A DNA stretch of 64,000 nt. Source: Caecitellus pseudoparvulus. Its lineage: Eukaryota; Bigyra: Bicosoecida. Position numbers and translations under genes: made by a program. The stretch spans positions 930,001 to 994,000 of the forward strand of contig CBFFRQ010000018.1 in assembly GCA_965644315.1 (NCBI GenBank), given 5' to 3'. Below the pieces are notes generated by a model. It did not search any database, was not told the DNA's origin, and worked only from the letters and a program-made list of their open reading frames with translations. Shown one piece after another: positions 18,601-28,386 of the stretch (within the stretch, counting starts at the first letter, position 1; every line of letters begins with the position of its first letter).

Positions 18601-21600
18601 CGCAAGGTTGCAGAATGGCTCAGACGCCTACGTCGATCTGCTTGCGCCCGTTTCACGCGTATCCATTGGGGGGGGTCACACTTGCGCCGTGTTGGTGGAC
18701 GGGAGAGTGCAGTGCTTTGGACGCAATGAGTGGGGCCAACGTGGCCTTCTTTTTGCGGTGAATAACGTCCCACCCACAATTGGGCTTACTGAAGCTCAGC
18801 GATTTACGAACCCGGGGGGGGATTCAGCCATGGGATGGACCGAAGTGCCAAATGACTTCGGCGCAGTGAAGCTGCCGAATGGCACCTTCGTCATTGACAT
18901 CTCTTGTGGAGCAGGGCATACGTGTGCGCTGACTTCTACAGGGGAAGTGGTGTGCTGGGGCAAGGGTGGCGTTGGACTTGGCATCGCACGCTCTGGGTGG
19001 CTGGGCTACGGGAATCCTGATTCTGTGGGAGACAGCCCAGAACGGCCCATTAATCAAACTGTTCAGCTGAGCGGCAGGGCAGTGGGCATCAGCGCAGGGA
19101 TTTTCCACACATGTGCTGTTCTGCACACTGGGCAGGTGCAATGCTGGGGAGAGGGTGTGCGTGGTGAGCTTGGCCTTGGCAACGTGAAGAGCGTCGGGGA
19201 CGACGAGACCCCTGCTCAAGCTGGAGTGGCGCAGTTTCCCCGAACTGTTCTGCAGGTTGCTGCCGGTCGGTCAAGCACGTGCGTCTTGCTGAAAGGCGGC
19301 TACGTCCACTGCATCGGTTTGTCTGAACAAGGCCAGGGCGGCATTGGCAACGACGTGAGCGTGAGTACGGGGGACCTGCCGCGCTTCATGCGCACCCCAC
19401 GTCCCATGGCGCTGGACTTGTCGGCCAATCTACTTCTTGGGCCCGTCTCGCCCATCGTTCGTGTCGTTGGCTCCAAGGTTGCCTGGCGATCAATCATTCA
19501 AGTGGTGGCTTGTCCTGCCTGTGCGGCGAACGAACTGCTATCCCTCCCGCGCTGGTTGATCCTTGCCATGAAGGGTGGGCAAGAGGTGGACTTGCCACTC
19601 CCTGAAGCCGCTGCGGGAGGCCCTTGTAGGCAGCTGCCTACTAGTGCCAATGAGCCAGATGGCTCCTCCCTGCTGGGCGAGCACACAAGGATTTGCCGTG
19701 TGTACACAAAATGCTTAGAGCCGCAGGATGTGACGGTGGCTGGCAGCAGCAATCCTTTCCTGAGAACATGCCAGTGGCCTGAAGCTTGGCTAATGGCAGA
19801 TTTGCTGCGAATCTCGAAGGTCACATCCGGGGGGACTTCTCAGCAGCTTTCTTCGTTGCCTTCGCGGGGGGGGGTGTCCGTATCCCTCCACGGCGCCTTT
19901 TGGCCGATTCTTGCGCTCGACGGAGAAAGTTCCACTGTATCCCGCAGCTGGGTAGCCATTGGCAACTCGACTTGTGCTGAGCTGAGGCTCATGTCCACAA
20001 ACCGGCTGTTTTGCATTGCACCTGCACTTCCAGCGGCAAACGTCTCTGGCGGCCTTGACCTCTTCCTGCACCACAGCATCGTGGATGTCCCCTCTCCTGT
20101 CATCTCCGCGCCCGCTGCCCGCGTATACTACAGCCAGCCCACATTGTCGAGGATCGACGTCGTAGGCGAGTCTTCGCTGGCTCCCATCACGGCACCAGCG
20201 ACCATCATCGTGCGTGGAAACCACCTCGGGCGAGCCCAGGAATCTGCGGAAGGTGCAGGGTCATGGACGCTGCCTCCCGCTGCCTTGCAAGTGCGCGTGT
20301 ACAGCTCAGAGTCAGGCGAGGCGGCGTTCCTATACAACTGCCCAGTATTCCATGCCAGTAGCTTTGACACGGAGATCATGTGTGAGCTGCCGGGTGGTAT
20401 GGAGGGCATGCTGTGGATTGGTGTGGAGGTTGCAGGGCAGGTGGCACCTCAGCGTGTGCTCGTCTGCCGTCAAGCCCCCAGGGTACAGGGTGTTTTCCCG
20501 ACATACCTGCTCCCAGCTCCTACAGCTTTTGCTCCCGGGCAGCGCACAGCCAACGTCACGGTTTTCGGATCAGGATTTCTACCGCCTGGCACTCCATTGG
20601 CGCCGTCGGACTTTTCAGTCAGTATTGCTGGTGCCCTGTGCCCCCTGGTGCTGCCCGACAACTCCAGCATGATCCATTGTGTCGGCTTGCCTTTGGACGC
20701 CATTTCTCCTCTTACCGCGAGGCAAGACGCTGTGCAGGTGTTCGTCCTTGGGCGCAAAGCGGAAGTGGACGGCACCGTGCAGCTGGATGTCTTGCAGCCG
20801 CGAATCAACACCGTGGAGCCAACAAGCCTTGCTGCAGGAGGCAATCAGACCCTGAGGATTTTCGGAGAGCTTGGGCGGGCCCCAGACGACATTGTGTCTG
20901 CCAGCGTTGGCAACGCAACATGCAGCCTGGCGCCTCATGAGCCCCCCGCTGCGGGAGCGCTCACGGTGCACTGCTTCACCCCACCTGCACACCTGGCGTG
21001 TGGGAGTGCTGCTGCCTGTAGACAGCAGCGCCAAAATGTTTCAGTGCAGCTCCGCACCGGTCTCACTTTGCAGGCACCCCCAGGCTCCAATGCCCTGTAC
21101 CTCTTGCCTGAAGTTCTGTCCGTGTCACTGTTCAGCAGTGACGGTAGTGCAGTTGAAAGCATGATGTTGGGCATGCCAAACGTGTCCATGACGTACACTC
21201 TGCAAGTTAGAGGTACTGGTCTGGGCAATCTCGAGCAGCCCGAACTGACCACTTTGCTGATCCTCGGCGAACCCTGTACCATTCTGGGTGGCATACAGAC
21301 ACTTGCCTCCAGTGGGGAGTTGTCGTGCGTTGGCTTTGACACTCAAGGCTTGCAACTGATAGATGGTGTATCGCCACTGGAAGTGCGCTCTGCAGGGTAC
21401 GTGGATCAAAGCAGTCGCCTGCAAATCATGGGCCACCCTGCGATCACGCGGGTGTCACCCAGCCTAGCGGCCCCCGGAACGCAAGTCACCATCTTGGGCG
21501 AGCACTTGGGCGTGCGTGCATCTGACGTAGACAGTGTCCGCGTGGGCTCTGTGCCAGTGACTTGGGCCTGGGAGAGCGCGAGCAGCATCTCCTTCAACTT

Positions 21601-24229
21601 GCCACCCCCTGCGTCCTTTGACAAGAGGGACGTGGAGCGTGTAAACGTCAGCCTCACACTCATTTCCGGGCAAAGTGTTGTCGCCGCGGCCGCCGTGAGC
21701 TACACGTTGCCCCCTCGCCCACCTGTATCTGCTCCAACAGACCCATGTGTGTTCAGGGCAGCTGATGCGGTAGCGAGTGTCTTGTTTAAGTGGCAAGACG
21801 ACAGAGTGACAGAGGTGCACCCCGTGCAGCAGTGGGTGATCACATATACCGACACGCCATGGGCTCCGCTTGATGATCAGCGCTCACGCCTGCGTGCCAT
21901 ACTGTCAGGAGCCGCAGAAGTGTCCAGCGTGGACCCAGATGCACCTGGGGAGGCCGTGCTGGAGGCGTGCCCCCACACCCTGCAGGCCATGCACGGGACT
22001 TCCGGGCTCTTGGTGTTGATTTCCTTGCCCGGCATTCCTGAAAGACCCCACTGGCTGCGAGTCTCGGCGTCCACTGGAGTGGCAGGGCAGCTGCTTCCAG
22101 GACCAAGGAGTGTAGCGGCCGGGCCCTTATTCGCTCGCTGTTCCTCTGGGGGTGAGACTGAGCAGTTCCTATCAACTCACCTGTATCGCCCTCCAGGCAA
22201 CCGGCACCAGCACTGGCGCAACGTGCTGTGCATGCCGTGTCCTGAAGGCGGCAAGTGTGGAGGCGCTCCTGCTGAAGCTGTGGTGCCTCTGCAGGGCTGG
22301 TTTCGCGCAGCGTGGGCTGGAGACCACCCAGTGTTCGTGAAGTGCCCCATTCCGGCGGCGTGTCCGAGAACGGACCTGAAGGTGGTCAACGTAAGTCAAC
22401 TGCAGTACTTACAGCCCCCACAAGGCGCTCACGCCGCACAAGCGCCGCCCGCGGCGTTCACTGCGTACATGCCCGCATCCACCCTGACTGGCAACGCGTC
22501 CAGTGCAGACACATCAGCTGCATCGGATCCTACTATCGTTCAGTGTGCTAATGGCTTTGACGGGCGCCTGTGCGGGGTGTGTGGCTCTGGTTTCACCATG
22601 GCAGGCGGCAACAATTGTGTGAAGTGTCCCCATGCTTCGCTTGCTTGGCTGCAGCTGTTTGGTGGGCTGCTGCTCATTTGCGCAGGCTTGGCATACCTCA
22701 TTAGCACCACCTTGGCCTCTCGAGGTGAGCCTACTAAGCCATATATCGCCCTCAACAAGCTACTCTTCACTCATTTGCAGCAGGTTGGAATTGCCGCCGC
22801 CTTTCCATACTCATGGCCACCAGCCCTGCGTGGGCTCTTTGAAGCGTTCGATGCGACGTCATCTGTGTCCGACGCAATCATCAGCGTGGATTGCATCCTG
22901 CCTACGGCGGCGTCGGTCTTCACGTCTTCTAGGTACGCTCAACTCGCACTGCCCATCGTGCTCCTCGCCGGTATTGCTTGCTTCTGGGCTGTCATAGGCG
23001 CCTGGCGTGACAGGTCAAGTTCAGTTCCGCTTCCTGCCCTGGCGAGCACCACAACAGGGGCTAGCAAGGTTCCTTCCGGCGGTCGCATCGATCAGGAGGA
23101 CCCGGCAGCACAACAAATAATCAACCCGCTGACGCAGCAGCCCATCGTGAGGGGCAAGCGCAAGTCGCGCAGGGCCACTGCCCGAGCGAGCATCATCGCT
23201 GCGGCAGTTGCTGCAGCAGCAGCCCCATCCTCTGGCTCCAAGGTGAAGCTGCCCGCCTTGACCAGCTTCGTGGTGTCCACCATCGTGGCTCTTTTCGTGC
23301 TGCACCTGTCCCTGGTCCGGGCGTCGCTGTCTCTCGTGACTTGCGTGGGGGTGGGTGGCCGGCGATTCCTGGCTGGCGACTTGAACATCGACTGTGACGA
23401 CCCGCAGCAGTACTTGACACCACAAGCCATCGGACTGGTTTCCCTTGTCGTGTATGGTGTGGGCATTCCCGCTGCTGGGTTTTACATCTTGTTGTCGAAG
23501 CGCAAGGAGCTGAGTGCTCCCGAAGTACGGGCCACCTACGGCTTTCTGTACATCACATACACTCCTGAGAGGTACTTTTGGGAGGTGCTGGTGCAGGCAC
23601 GCAAGTTCGCCTTGGCGTTAACATCTGTGCTGCTGGCCCCGGTCGGGGTGGGCATGCAGACTTGCTGTGCGATGGTGCTGCTCGTAGGCTGCCTCATCCT
23701 GCAGGAGCGCGCACAGCCCTTCCGCATGAGCATGTTGAACATGCTGGAGTCATGCTCTATCGCAGTGTCTGTCGCTTCTCTCGCTGGCGGAGCAGCACTT
23801 GTAGATGCCCAAGTGCCAGCTGATGTCAAGCAGGCGGTATCGGTCCTGCTCATTGCCCTTAACGTGGCCTTCGTGCTCACCATGGTGGGTCTTTTGTGTC
23901 GGTCAGTTGCCAGTCACTCCCCGGCGCGTGCTGCAGTGCGCAGACTTGCCCGGGCAGCCAGCAGGCTTGGTCGCTTGGGCGGCGGCCCCGCTTCAGTGGC
24001 GAAGGCGGGCGGCGACAAGCCCAGAGCTCCTGCCCCAGGAAAGGTCAGTGTGTTGGTTCCACCCAGCCCCGCATCCGCTGCCCCCGTGAAGGCCCTCACA
24101 GCTGACCAGCGAGTCGCGCGTGTCGCACACATGCACGCTCTCAGCAAGGCTGTCCGACGTCCCACAGGCCTTGCCAAACCCATGCAGCAGAAGACTCAAC
24201 CTGCCAAACAAGCTTCCCCTGCTTCTTGA
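15608..24229 (+). CDS. Giant membrane protein: 14 RCC1-like repeats, IPT/TIG domains, C-terminal membrane segments
   Basis: This single exon encodes 2,873 residues. A hydrophobic signal (AAAPLLLVLALWWPCRLAG) follows a second ATG at 15653, which may be the true start. Residues about 370-1270 hold 14 repeats of the pattern HTCAxxxxGxxxCWG, enough for two seven-bladed propellers. IPT/TIG-like beta domains span about 1500-2030 (for example PAITRVSPSLAAPGTQVTILGEHLG). A Cys-rich, EGF/GCC-like segment (CMPCPEGGKCGG; CANGFDGRLCGVCGSGF) precedes five to eight hydrophobic helices between about 2344 and 2772. The tail is basic and Pro/Ala-rich. The layout fits a cell-surface receptor, channel-like or adhesion protein with a large ectodomain; related predicted proteins are known from free-living protists, function unknown. 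The lack of introns over 8.6 kb is notable beside its intron-bearing neighbours. Confidence 0.85.
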   Translation: MVSVRAPGWPAASLVMGGRKGFRCCHAAAPLLLVLALWWPCRLAGEPPFSEVGLRFLSYSAVPHGARCHTAQLPAAFAVGSGVSPPGDPSGNQLETHIEAASAQLCLQDEYLRLDTALNFSGHLPPGPQPFVEYSASLLLAAYVEVSALQLSHANSSMRTVWSSQFIELPAWGDLSEVNVTLHAPANLVMLAVARWTAGTFEPIIACRGILVRRRRGWQRLHAPDLCASGALVGHPISSSHDLQPGVNVSYPDEHHPAAWPSAGSALVRGVLHIPLQEVFIPWQEAARSQPAIEDAHAAPTPQLQVGAVRLVSVGRTTGTYEPPRIAAALANSTWFHVPGPHASQFQQTEPSFVPMRPVSLGVISVSASDQHTCAIFVGGRMKCWGSNLDRALFEIGEGKLGYANVTSLGEGEPLSEVPFMRWGARVAHVAAGPVHTCAALETGALHCWGEGSLGALGNGGFTNVGFAQDAWSQPPVPVGGHTIAAACGQAHTCALDDQGDVRCWGSFVASKRNGIIHFYLGVLGQPGVSQLPDAAQAQPLDLPAPAVAISAGLRYTCALHEEGEVTCWGDGGADDLLSGGAGQLGYGHTDQVGFVQAPSQAGFVPVGAPARALSAGAWHVCAVLDSGHVRCWGANGFISSVEAGGVPLTFHSRGRLGTGDDQSYGDDEPASAAPLVDLPEPAVDVCAGFASSCALLVSGHVICWGGNTLSEAGGMPVFVTATGTQYIRSVGSTRSASLQGPVSLPGNGQATALACGWLHSVVVLVSGEMQQMGTRDAGLPGLGRLARDHYGEFEPIRFAGVIPAGYGTGKPAEPIRSLRLKPARHGEATHVSVSHKHVCIVTSWGGVKCWGDNSHLALGRGSEGGPHFSFEGSVGDDEFAFYQMGVYTLGRARSVHTTTGFSCVLHEQGTFECWGSNEFQQLGYRYETDTTSMLPSAVSKHRFVNFPPLTYVACGYHTTCVITEAGRLACFGLNHYGEAGHARSTTPDGVAYPQTLHARLQNGSDAYVDLLAPVSRVSIGGGHTCAVLVDGRVQCFGRNEWGQRGLLFAVNNVPPTIGLTEAQRFTNPGGDSAMGWTEVPNDFGAVKLPNGTFVIDISCGAGHTCALTSTGEVVCWGKGGVGLGIARSGWLGYGNPDSVGDSPERPINQTVQLSGRAVGISAGIFHTCAVLHTGQVQCWGEGVRGELGLGNVKSVGDDETPAQAGVAQFPRTVLQVAAGRSSTCVLLKGGYVHCIGLSEQGQGGIGNDVSVSTGDLPRFMRTPRPMALDLSANLLLGPVSPIVRVVGSKVAWRSIIQVVACPACAANELLSLPRWLILAMKGGQEVDLPLPEAAAGGPCRQLPTSANEPDGSSLLGEHTRICRVYTKCLEPQDVTVAGSSNPFLRTCQWPEAWLMADLLRISKVTSGGTSQQLSSLPSRGGVSVSLHGAFWPILALDGESSTVSRSWVAIGNSTCAELRLMSTNRLFCIAPALPAANVSGGLDLFLHHSIVDVPSPVISAPAARVYYSQPTLSRIDVVGESSLAPITAPATIIVRGNHLGRAQESAEGAGSWTLPPAALQVRVYSSESGEAAFLYNCPVFHASSFDTEIMCELPGGMEGMLWIGVEVAGQVAPQRVLVCRQAPRVQGVFPTYLLPAPTAFAPGQRTANVTVFGSGFLPPGTPLAPSDFSVSIAGALCPLVLPDNSSMIHCVGLPLDAISPLTARQDAVQVFVLGRKAEVDGTVQLDVLQPRINTVEPTSLAAGGNQTLRIFGELGRAPDDIVSASVGNATCSLAPHEPPAAGALTVHCFTPPAHLACGSAAACRQQRQNVSVQLRTGLTLQAPPGSNALYLLPEVLSVSLFSSDGSAVESMMLGMPNVSMTYTLQVRGTGLGNLEQPELTTLLILGEPCTILGGIQTLASSGELSCVGFDTQGLQLIDGVSPLEVRSAGYVDQSSRLQIMGHPAITRVSPSLAAPGTQVTILGEHLGVRASDVDSVRVGSVPVTWAWESASSISFNLPPPASFDKRDVERVNVSLTLISGQSVVAAAAVSYTLPPRPPVSAPTDPCVFRAADAVASVLFKWQDDRVTEVHPVQQWVITYTDTPWAPLDDQRSRLRAILSGAAEVSSVDPDAPGEAVLEACPHTLQAMHGTSGLLVLISLPGIPERPHWLRVSASTGVAGQLLPGPRSVAAGPLFARCSSGGETEQFLSTHLYRPPGNRHQHWRNVLCMPCPEGGKCGGAPAEAVVPLQGWFRAAWAGDHPVFVKCPIPAACPRTDLKVVNVSQLQYLQPPQGAHAAQAPPAAFTAYMPASTLTGNASSADTSAASDPTIVQCANGFDGRLCGVCGSGFTMAGGNNCVKCPHASLAWLQLFGGLLLICAGLAYLISTTLASRGEPTKPYIALNKLLFTHLQQVGIAAAFPYSWPPALRGLFEAFDATSSVSDAIISVDCILPTAASVFTSSRYAQLALPIVLLAGIACFWAVIGAWRDRSSSVPLPALASTTTGASKVPSGGRIDQEDPAAQQIINPLTQQPIVRGKRKSRRATARASIIAAAVAAAAAPSSGSKVKLPALTSFVVSTIVALFVLHLSLVRASLSLVTCVGVGGRRFLAGDLNIDCDDPQQYLTPQAIGLVSLVVYGVGIPAAGFYILLSKRKELSAPEVRATYGFLYITYTPERYFWEVLVQARKFALALTSVLLAPVGVGMQTCCAMVLLVGCLILQERAQPFRMSMLNMLESCSIAVSVASLAGGAALVDAQVPADVKQAVSVLLIALNVAFVLTMVGLLCRSVASHSPARAAVRRLARAASRLGRLGGGPASVAKAGGDKPRAPAPGKVSVLVPPSPASAAPVKALTADQRVARVAHMHALSKAVRRPTGLAKPMQQKTQPAKQASPAS

Positions 24230-24240
24230 TTTTAGCGCTA

Positions 24241-24247
24241 AATGCAT
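24241..24247 (+). terminator. AATGCAT 3' element after the giant RCC1/IPT gene
   Basis: AATGCATG begins 12 nt after the TGA at 24227-24229, in a local AT-rich stretch. Confidence 0.45.
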
Positions 24248-24352
24248 GTATTTTGTCTGGCCGGCTGCCTTTTCCAGCACAGCAACCCATGCGCGGCTGC
24301 CTCGTGCCAGCTGCTGCTCCCTCTGGCCCTGGCAAGACAACGGCAGCGGGCC

Positions 24353-27300
24353 ATGGCAGCCTCCCCGGCCCCAGTGCCGCCCCAGTTCACGCTTCTCATT
24401 AAGGCATGTCAGGAGGGAGACTTAGATGCAGTCAAGGCGCTGTGGCGTCCACGATACGTGGATGTGCGTGGCCAGCTACCTGCGGTATTTGAATAGTGCC
24501 CCGCAGCACACTCCCCCGGCCCTTGCAGGACTTCCAACGCATGGGCAAAGACGAGCTGGCACACCCTCTCTTGCATGCAACACACTACATCAAGGCAGAT
24601 GTGGTGGAGTTCCTCCTTGAGTGTGGACTGCACCCTGGCAAGCGGGGCACGGTCCTGCCGTACACAGGGGATGGTTTCGTCGTCTCAGAGCTCCGGGCAG
24701 TCAGCCCCGTGCAATTGGCGAGTCGCATGGTTGCCCAGATGGCAGGAGCCCGAAAGTCGAAGAAGAAGACAGCCCTCCTCAAGGTGCAGAGCATGCTGCA
24801 GGACGCCCACGATGTGCTGGCAGTGGAAGCCGCCAGTTCCCTCGCTTCGTCCCCCTCCGCGACACTGGAGGGCACCATGGCGACGCCCACCTCTCGCCGG
24901 TCAGCTCGCAGCACTGCAGGGGGATCTGCCCCGCGATCCGGCCCCGCTGCCACGCCCTCCACAGACCGCTCCCGAGGGAGCATGGTGCCCGAGCCGCGGG
25001 GTGTCTTCTCCCCCGGCCCCACCCCTTCCCCCCCTCCGCCCAAGGCCAGCACCGGATCTGGCGGACAACCAGCAAGGGCGGGCGACACGGGACAAGGCGA
25101 CGCGCCCTCCCCTTCTGGGGACGAGCGCCCGGTGGCTGCTTCCCTCGCCAGCGCACTGGAGGCCGCGGCAGGCCCGCCCAAGGCCACCCTGCCCAGCCTT
25201 GCCTCGGTCCTGGCGTCCAGGACCATGGCCTCCACTCCAGCCAAGACAGCGGACACAAAGGCAGCTGACGTACTCCCCACTCCACCTAAGCGCCCAGCCC
25301 TGCCCTCTCTCGCTGCGCCGGCGCAACCGGAGGTACCAGCGCACCCCCCTCTTGCTCTGCGGCCTCTCGTCGCAGTGCTGCCTGTGGCGGGGAAGGACCC
25401 CGGAGCGCCTCTCCGCGCAACCACACCCTCGAACCTTATGAAAGGACAAGTTGACGGGGTCGTGCACTCCAAAGCGGGTGCCCGCGATGCGCTGCACAGT
25501 CTTCCCGTCATCGCCAGCTCCCTGCCTGCGCAAGCAAACGAGGCCTTCCTCCTGCCTGCGCTGGTGCTGGCACTCTGGCAGCAAGGTGATAGTTGCACGC
25601 AAGGCATGGCCCTGGCTGCTGGTTGGAGCGCATGGGTGGAGCGCATGGCGGAGCACGCGACGGAAGTCGAAGGAGTGCTGGGCGAGCTCCACCCCAAGGG
25701 CACTGCAGCTTGGGCGTCAGCGGCGTTGACGGCACTGCAGCGACTGGGCCTCTTCGGAAGCGTGGCTATACACTGCATGTCAGCTCCGCCTGACTCTGCT
25801 GGTGGGTGGCAGAGCCTCGCCCCCCCCCTTACGAATGCCCCCGCTGGAGGTGCGCTGGATGGCACGCACCATGGGAATGGTCAATTCGCTTACGTGGCAG
25901 AGGCAGGCGATGCACATGCCCGCCCGTCCCCTGCTTTGGCGGGCACACATATGCCGCACTTGGTCCTGGCAGAGCAGCAGGCAGCGCCAGGTGACTCCAC
26001 GCGCAAACGGAGCAGGCAGGAGGGCACTGCCACAGACGCACTGCTGGACACCCCCAGCAAGCAGGTTGCAGATCCAAAAAGTGACACACATGCAGCCTTG
26101 CGAGGCATTGCTCGCCTCTTGTCTGCGATGGTCGGCTGCTCAGTCGACGTGCAGGGGGTGCTCGCCGAGGCAAGGTTGCGCGGGTTCGGCAGGTGCCTCA
26201 CGGGGGGCGTCACGTCGCATGCTGGCTGGCGCCCGGGTGTCTGTGTGCTGCCGTCCTCCTTGCAGGGCGTCTCTGTGCCCATCGTAGTGGTACAGCACCA
26301 CAGCGCGGTGCAGGAGTGGCAGTGTGCGGCAGTTGCCGAGCACGGCTGCTTGGACAGCACTGAGACCCAGCAAGCCCTGCTGCAGCGCTTGGAGTCCCTC
26401 TCCAAGCCCTCCTCCATGGGGCAAGATCCGCCGTGCTGGCCAGCAGTGCCCTGTGCGGGGGCTGTGTCCAGCTTCCAAGCGCTGCTGCAGTGCATTCGAG
26501 GAGAGGTGGGGGGCGGCCAGGCAGTCGTGGCAGTGGGCCTGCCGCCGGCTGTCCTGCTGCCTGCTTCGGTGCGGCCAAAGCCAGGCCAGGCGTGGGCGAT
26601 GTTTGAATCCCTGCAGGCTCTTGTGCAATGGGGCGAAGCGTGGTGGCCAGTGACTGACCACCCTCGCGTTGCAGCTGCGCTGGCAGTGGCGGCACGGGAC
26701 CTCGCCCGGGGAGCGCAGCCGCGGCGCATCTTAGATGTGCCTCCCTTTGCTGCCCTTGGGGCACCGCCTGACCTGCCGCAGCACCTGTGCCGGTACAGTG
26801 CCCCTGTCTTCCCTCGGCAAGTGCGCTTTGGCGGCGCCGGCGCCCCGGGCATCAGAGGCTTCGTGCCGACAGCACTGGCGGACCTTGTTCGGAGCACCTT
26901 TGAGGAGTCAAAAACGTTGGCCAAGCAGCAGCCCGACAGTGCTGGGGCTCGGCGCCGCGGCAGAAGCGCCACGGAGGCTGAGCCCACCTCGCCAACCTCA
27001 GACTCCGCACTGCCGGGGTTGATGGCAGAGGCGCTGGCACCCTACGTCACGGACGCAGCTGCGCCTGCCCTGCCTCGCACTGTGACGGGGCTGAGCCCGG
27101 GCGCGATCCACCTCCGCCCCGCTCTCAGCCGCATACTGCGAGATGGCTCCCCTGCACCCTGGCGCCCGGTAGCCTTGCCTGGCCCAGCTGACGAGCTGCT
27201 GCTGTGGTTTCCACACGCGGTGGGGTCTCCCTTAGCAGTGCTGGCGGCCACACCGTGCAGTGAGGGGCGCGTGGTGCCTGGGGACCTGCGGCTGGAGTGG

Positions 27301-28212
27301 GCTGACGCGCCTGGAACACGGGAGGAGGCGGAGGAACGTGGTGGGCTGCTGAGCGTGGCTTTGCGGCAGCAACGTGCGGCCCACATCCCACCTCGTGTGA
27401 GAGCAGACGGCGGTGGTGTCGTTGGGGGCTGGGGAGCCGATCCGCCGCGCTGTGAAGGCACCTGGCAGCAGCCGGGCGATGGGACGCAGTCGGTGGGGTG
27501 CTTGGGTGTGCACGGCGCACGCCAGCGCGCCGCAGCAGATCTGGGCACCGCGGCCTGGCGCAAAGTGTACCCCATCGTGCAGTTCATCAGAGCAGCGGCA
27601 GGCAGCCTGCCCTTGGCTGCTGATGCTGACTTGCTCAAAGCCCAGCGGCCGCTGCGGCCCACCCAAGTACAGGTGGTGGTGCGCCTGCCCCTGCTGCCCA
27701 GTGGCATCGTGGAGGTGCTTGAGGTGAGTGACAGTGAAGAACGCTCTGATGCAGGGTCAGATGAAGACATCGAGGTGACAGCGCCGCCACCGCCAGCTCA
27801 GGCGAGTGTGCCACACCGACCGCTAGAGGTTGACATGGCGCCTTGTGGCCTGGCTGCTTGGTGCGCCGCCCTTCTGCAGGCCATGTCCGGGGAGATGGTG
27901 CATTCGTGCTTTGGAACAGGTCACACCCTGCACCTGCGTGGAGCCCCTCAAGAGCCGTCTGCACACCTTCCTGTGGTCTGTCCCGGTGTTCAGCTTGTGC
28001 ACACTGGGGACGGCGACCCCTGGGTGGTGCTGGCGGTGGAACTACGCCCAGCAGCCCATCGAGGCGATCGACTCCTGTGCATGCCCGGCATGCCTCGCAC
28101 AGCGCACAGCAGCCACCTCGCAGAGGCTCTGCCCGCTGCAGCCCAGCCAGCCGCCGCTGACCTGCGCCGCCAAGTGCCCCCTGCGCTGCCTCCCAAGAAA
28201 CGCAGGCGTTGA
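24353..28212 (+). CDS. Ankyrin-like protein with disordered body and SUMO-interaction-like motif (1,271 aa)
   Basis: The start at 24353 (MAASPAPVPPQ) gives exon 1 to 24484, a 44-nt intron (24485-24528) and exon 2 to 28212. Splicing joins two ankyrin-like helices: FTLLIKACQEGDLDAVKALW in exon 1 and HYIKADVVEFLLECGLHPG in exon 2. Residues about 110-320 are low-complexity (Pro, Ser, Ala, Thr). The rest is weakly ordered and unrecognised. Near the C-terminus IVEVLEVSDSEERSD is hydrophobic then acidic/Ser-rich, as in a SUMO-interacting motif. The protein ends PPKKRRR, a likely nuclear signal. It is probably nuclear, with no known enzyme domain. An in-frame ATG at 24242 could extend it by 37 residues. 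No AATGCA element follows its stop. Confidence 0.65.
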
Positions 28213-28386
28213 AGGGGTACACGCACAATTCATGGCGCAACCACCTCCGCTGGCATGTAGATCAATTCCTCTGGCTGTCCCCTCCCTGACAAGCCGCACA
28301 CTCTCGCGCCTTGCCAGGCCGCAGCGGCGTGTGTGCGGAAAACGGACCACGCACTGACGGCACGAGGGCGCGCACAGCTCCACACC

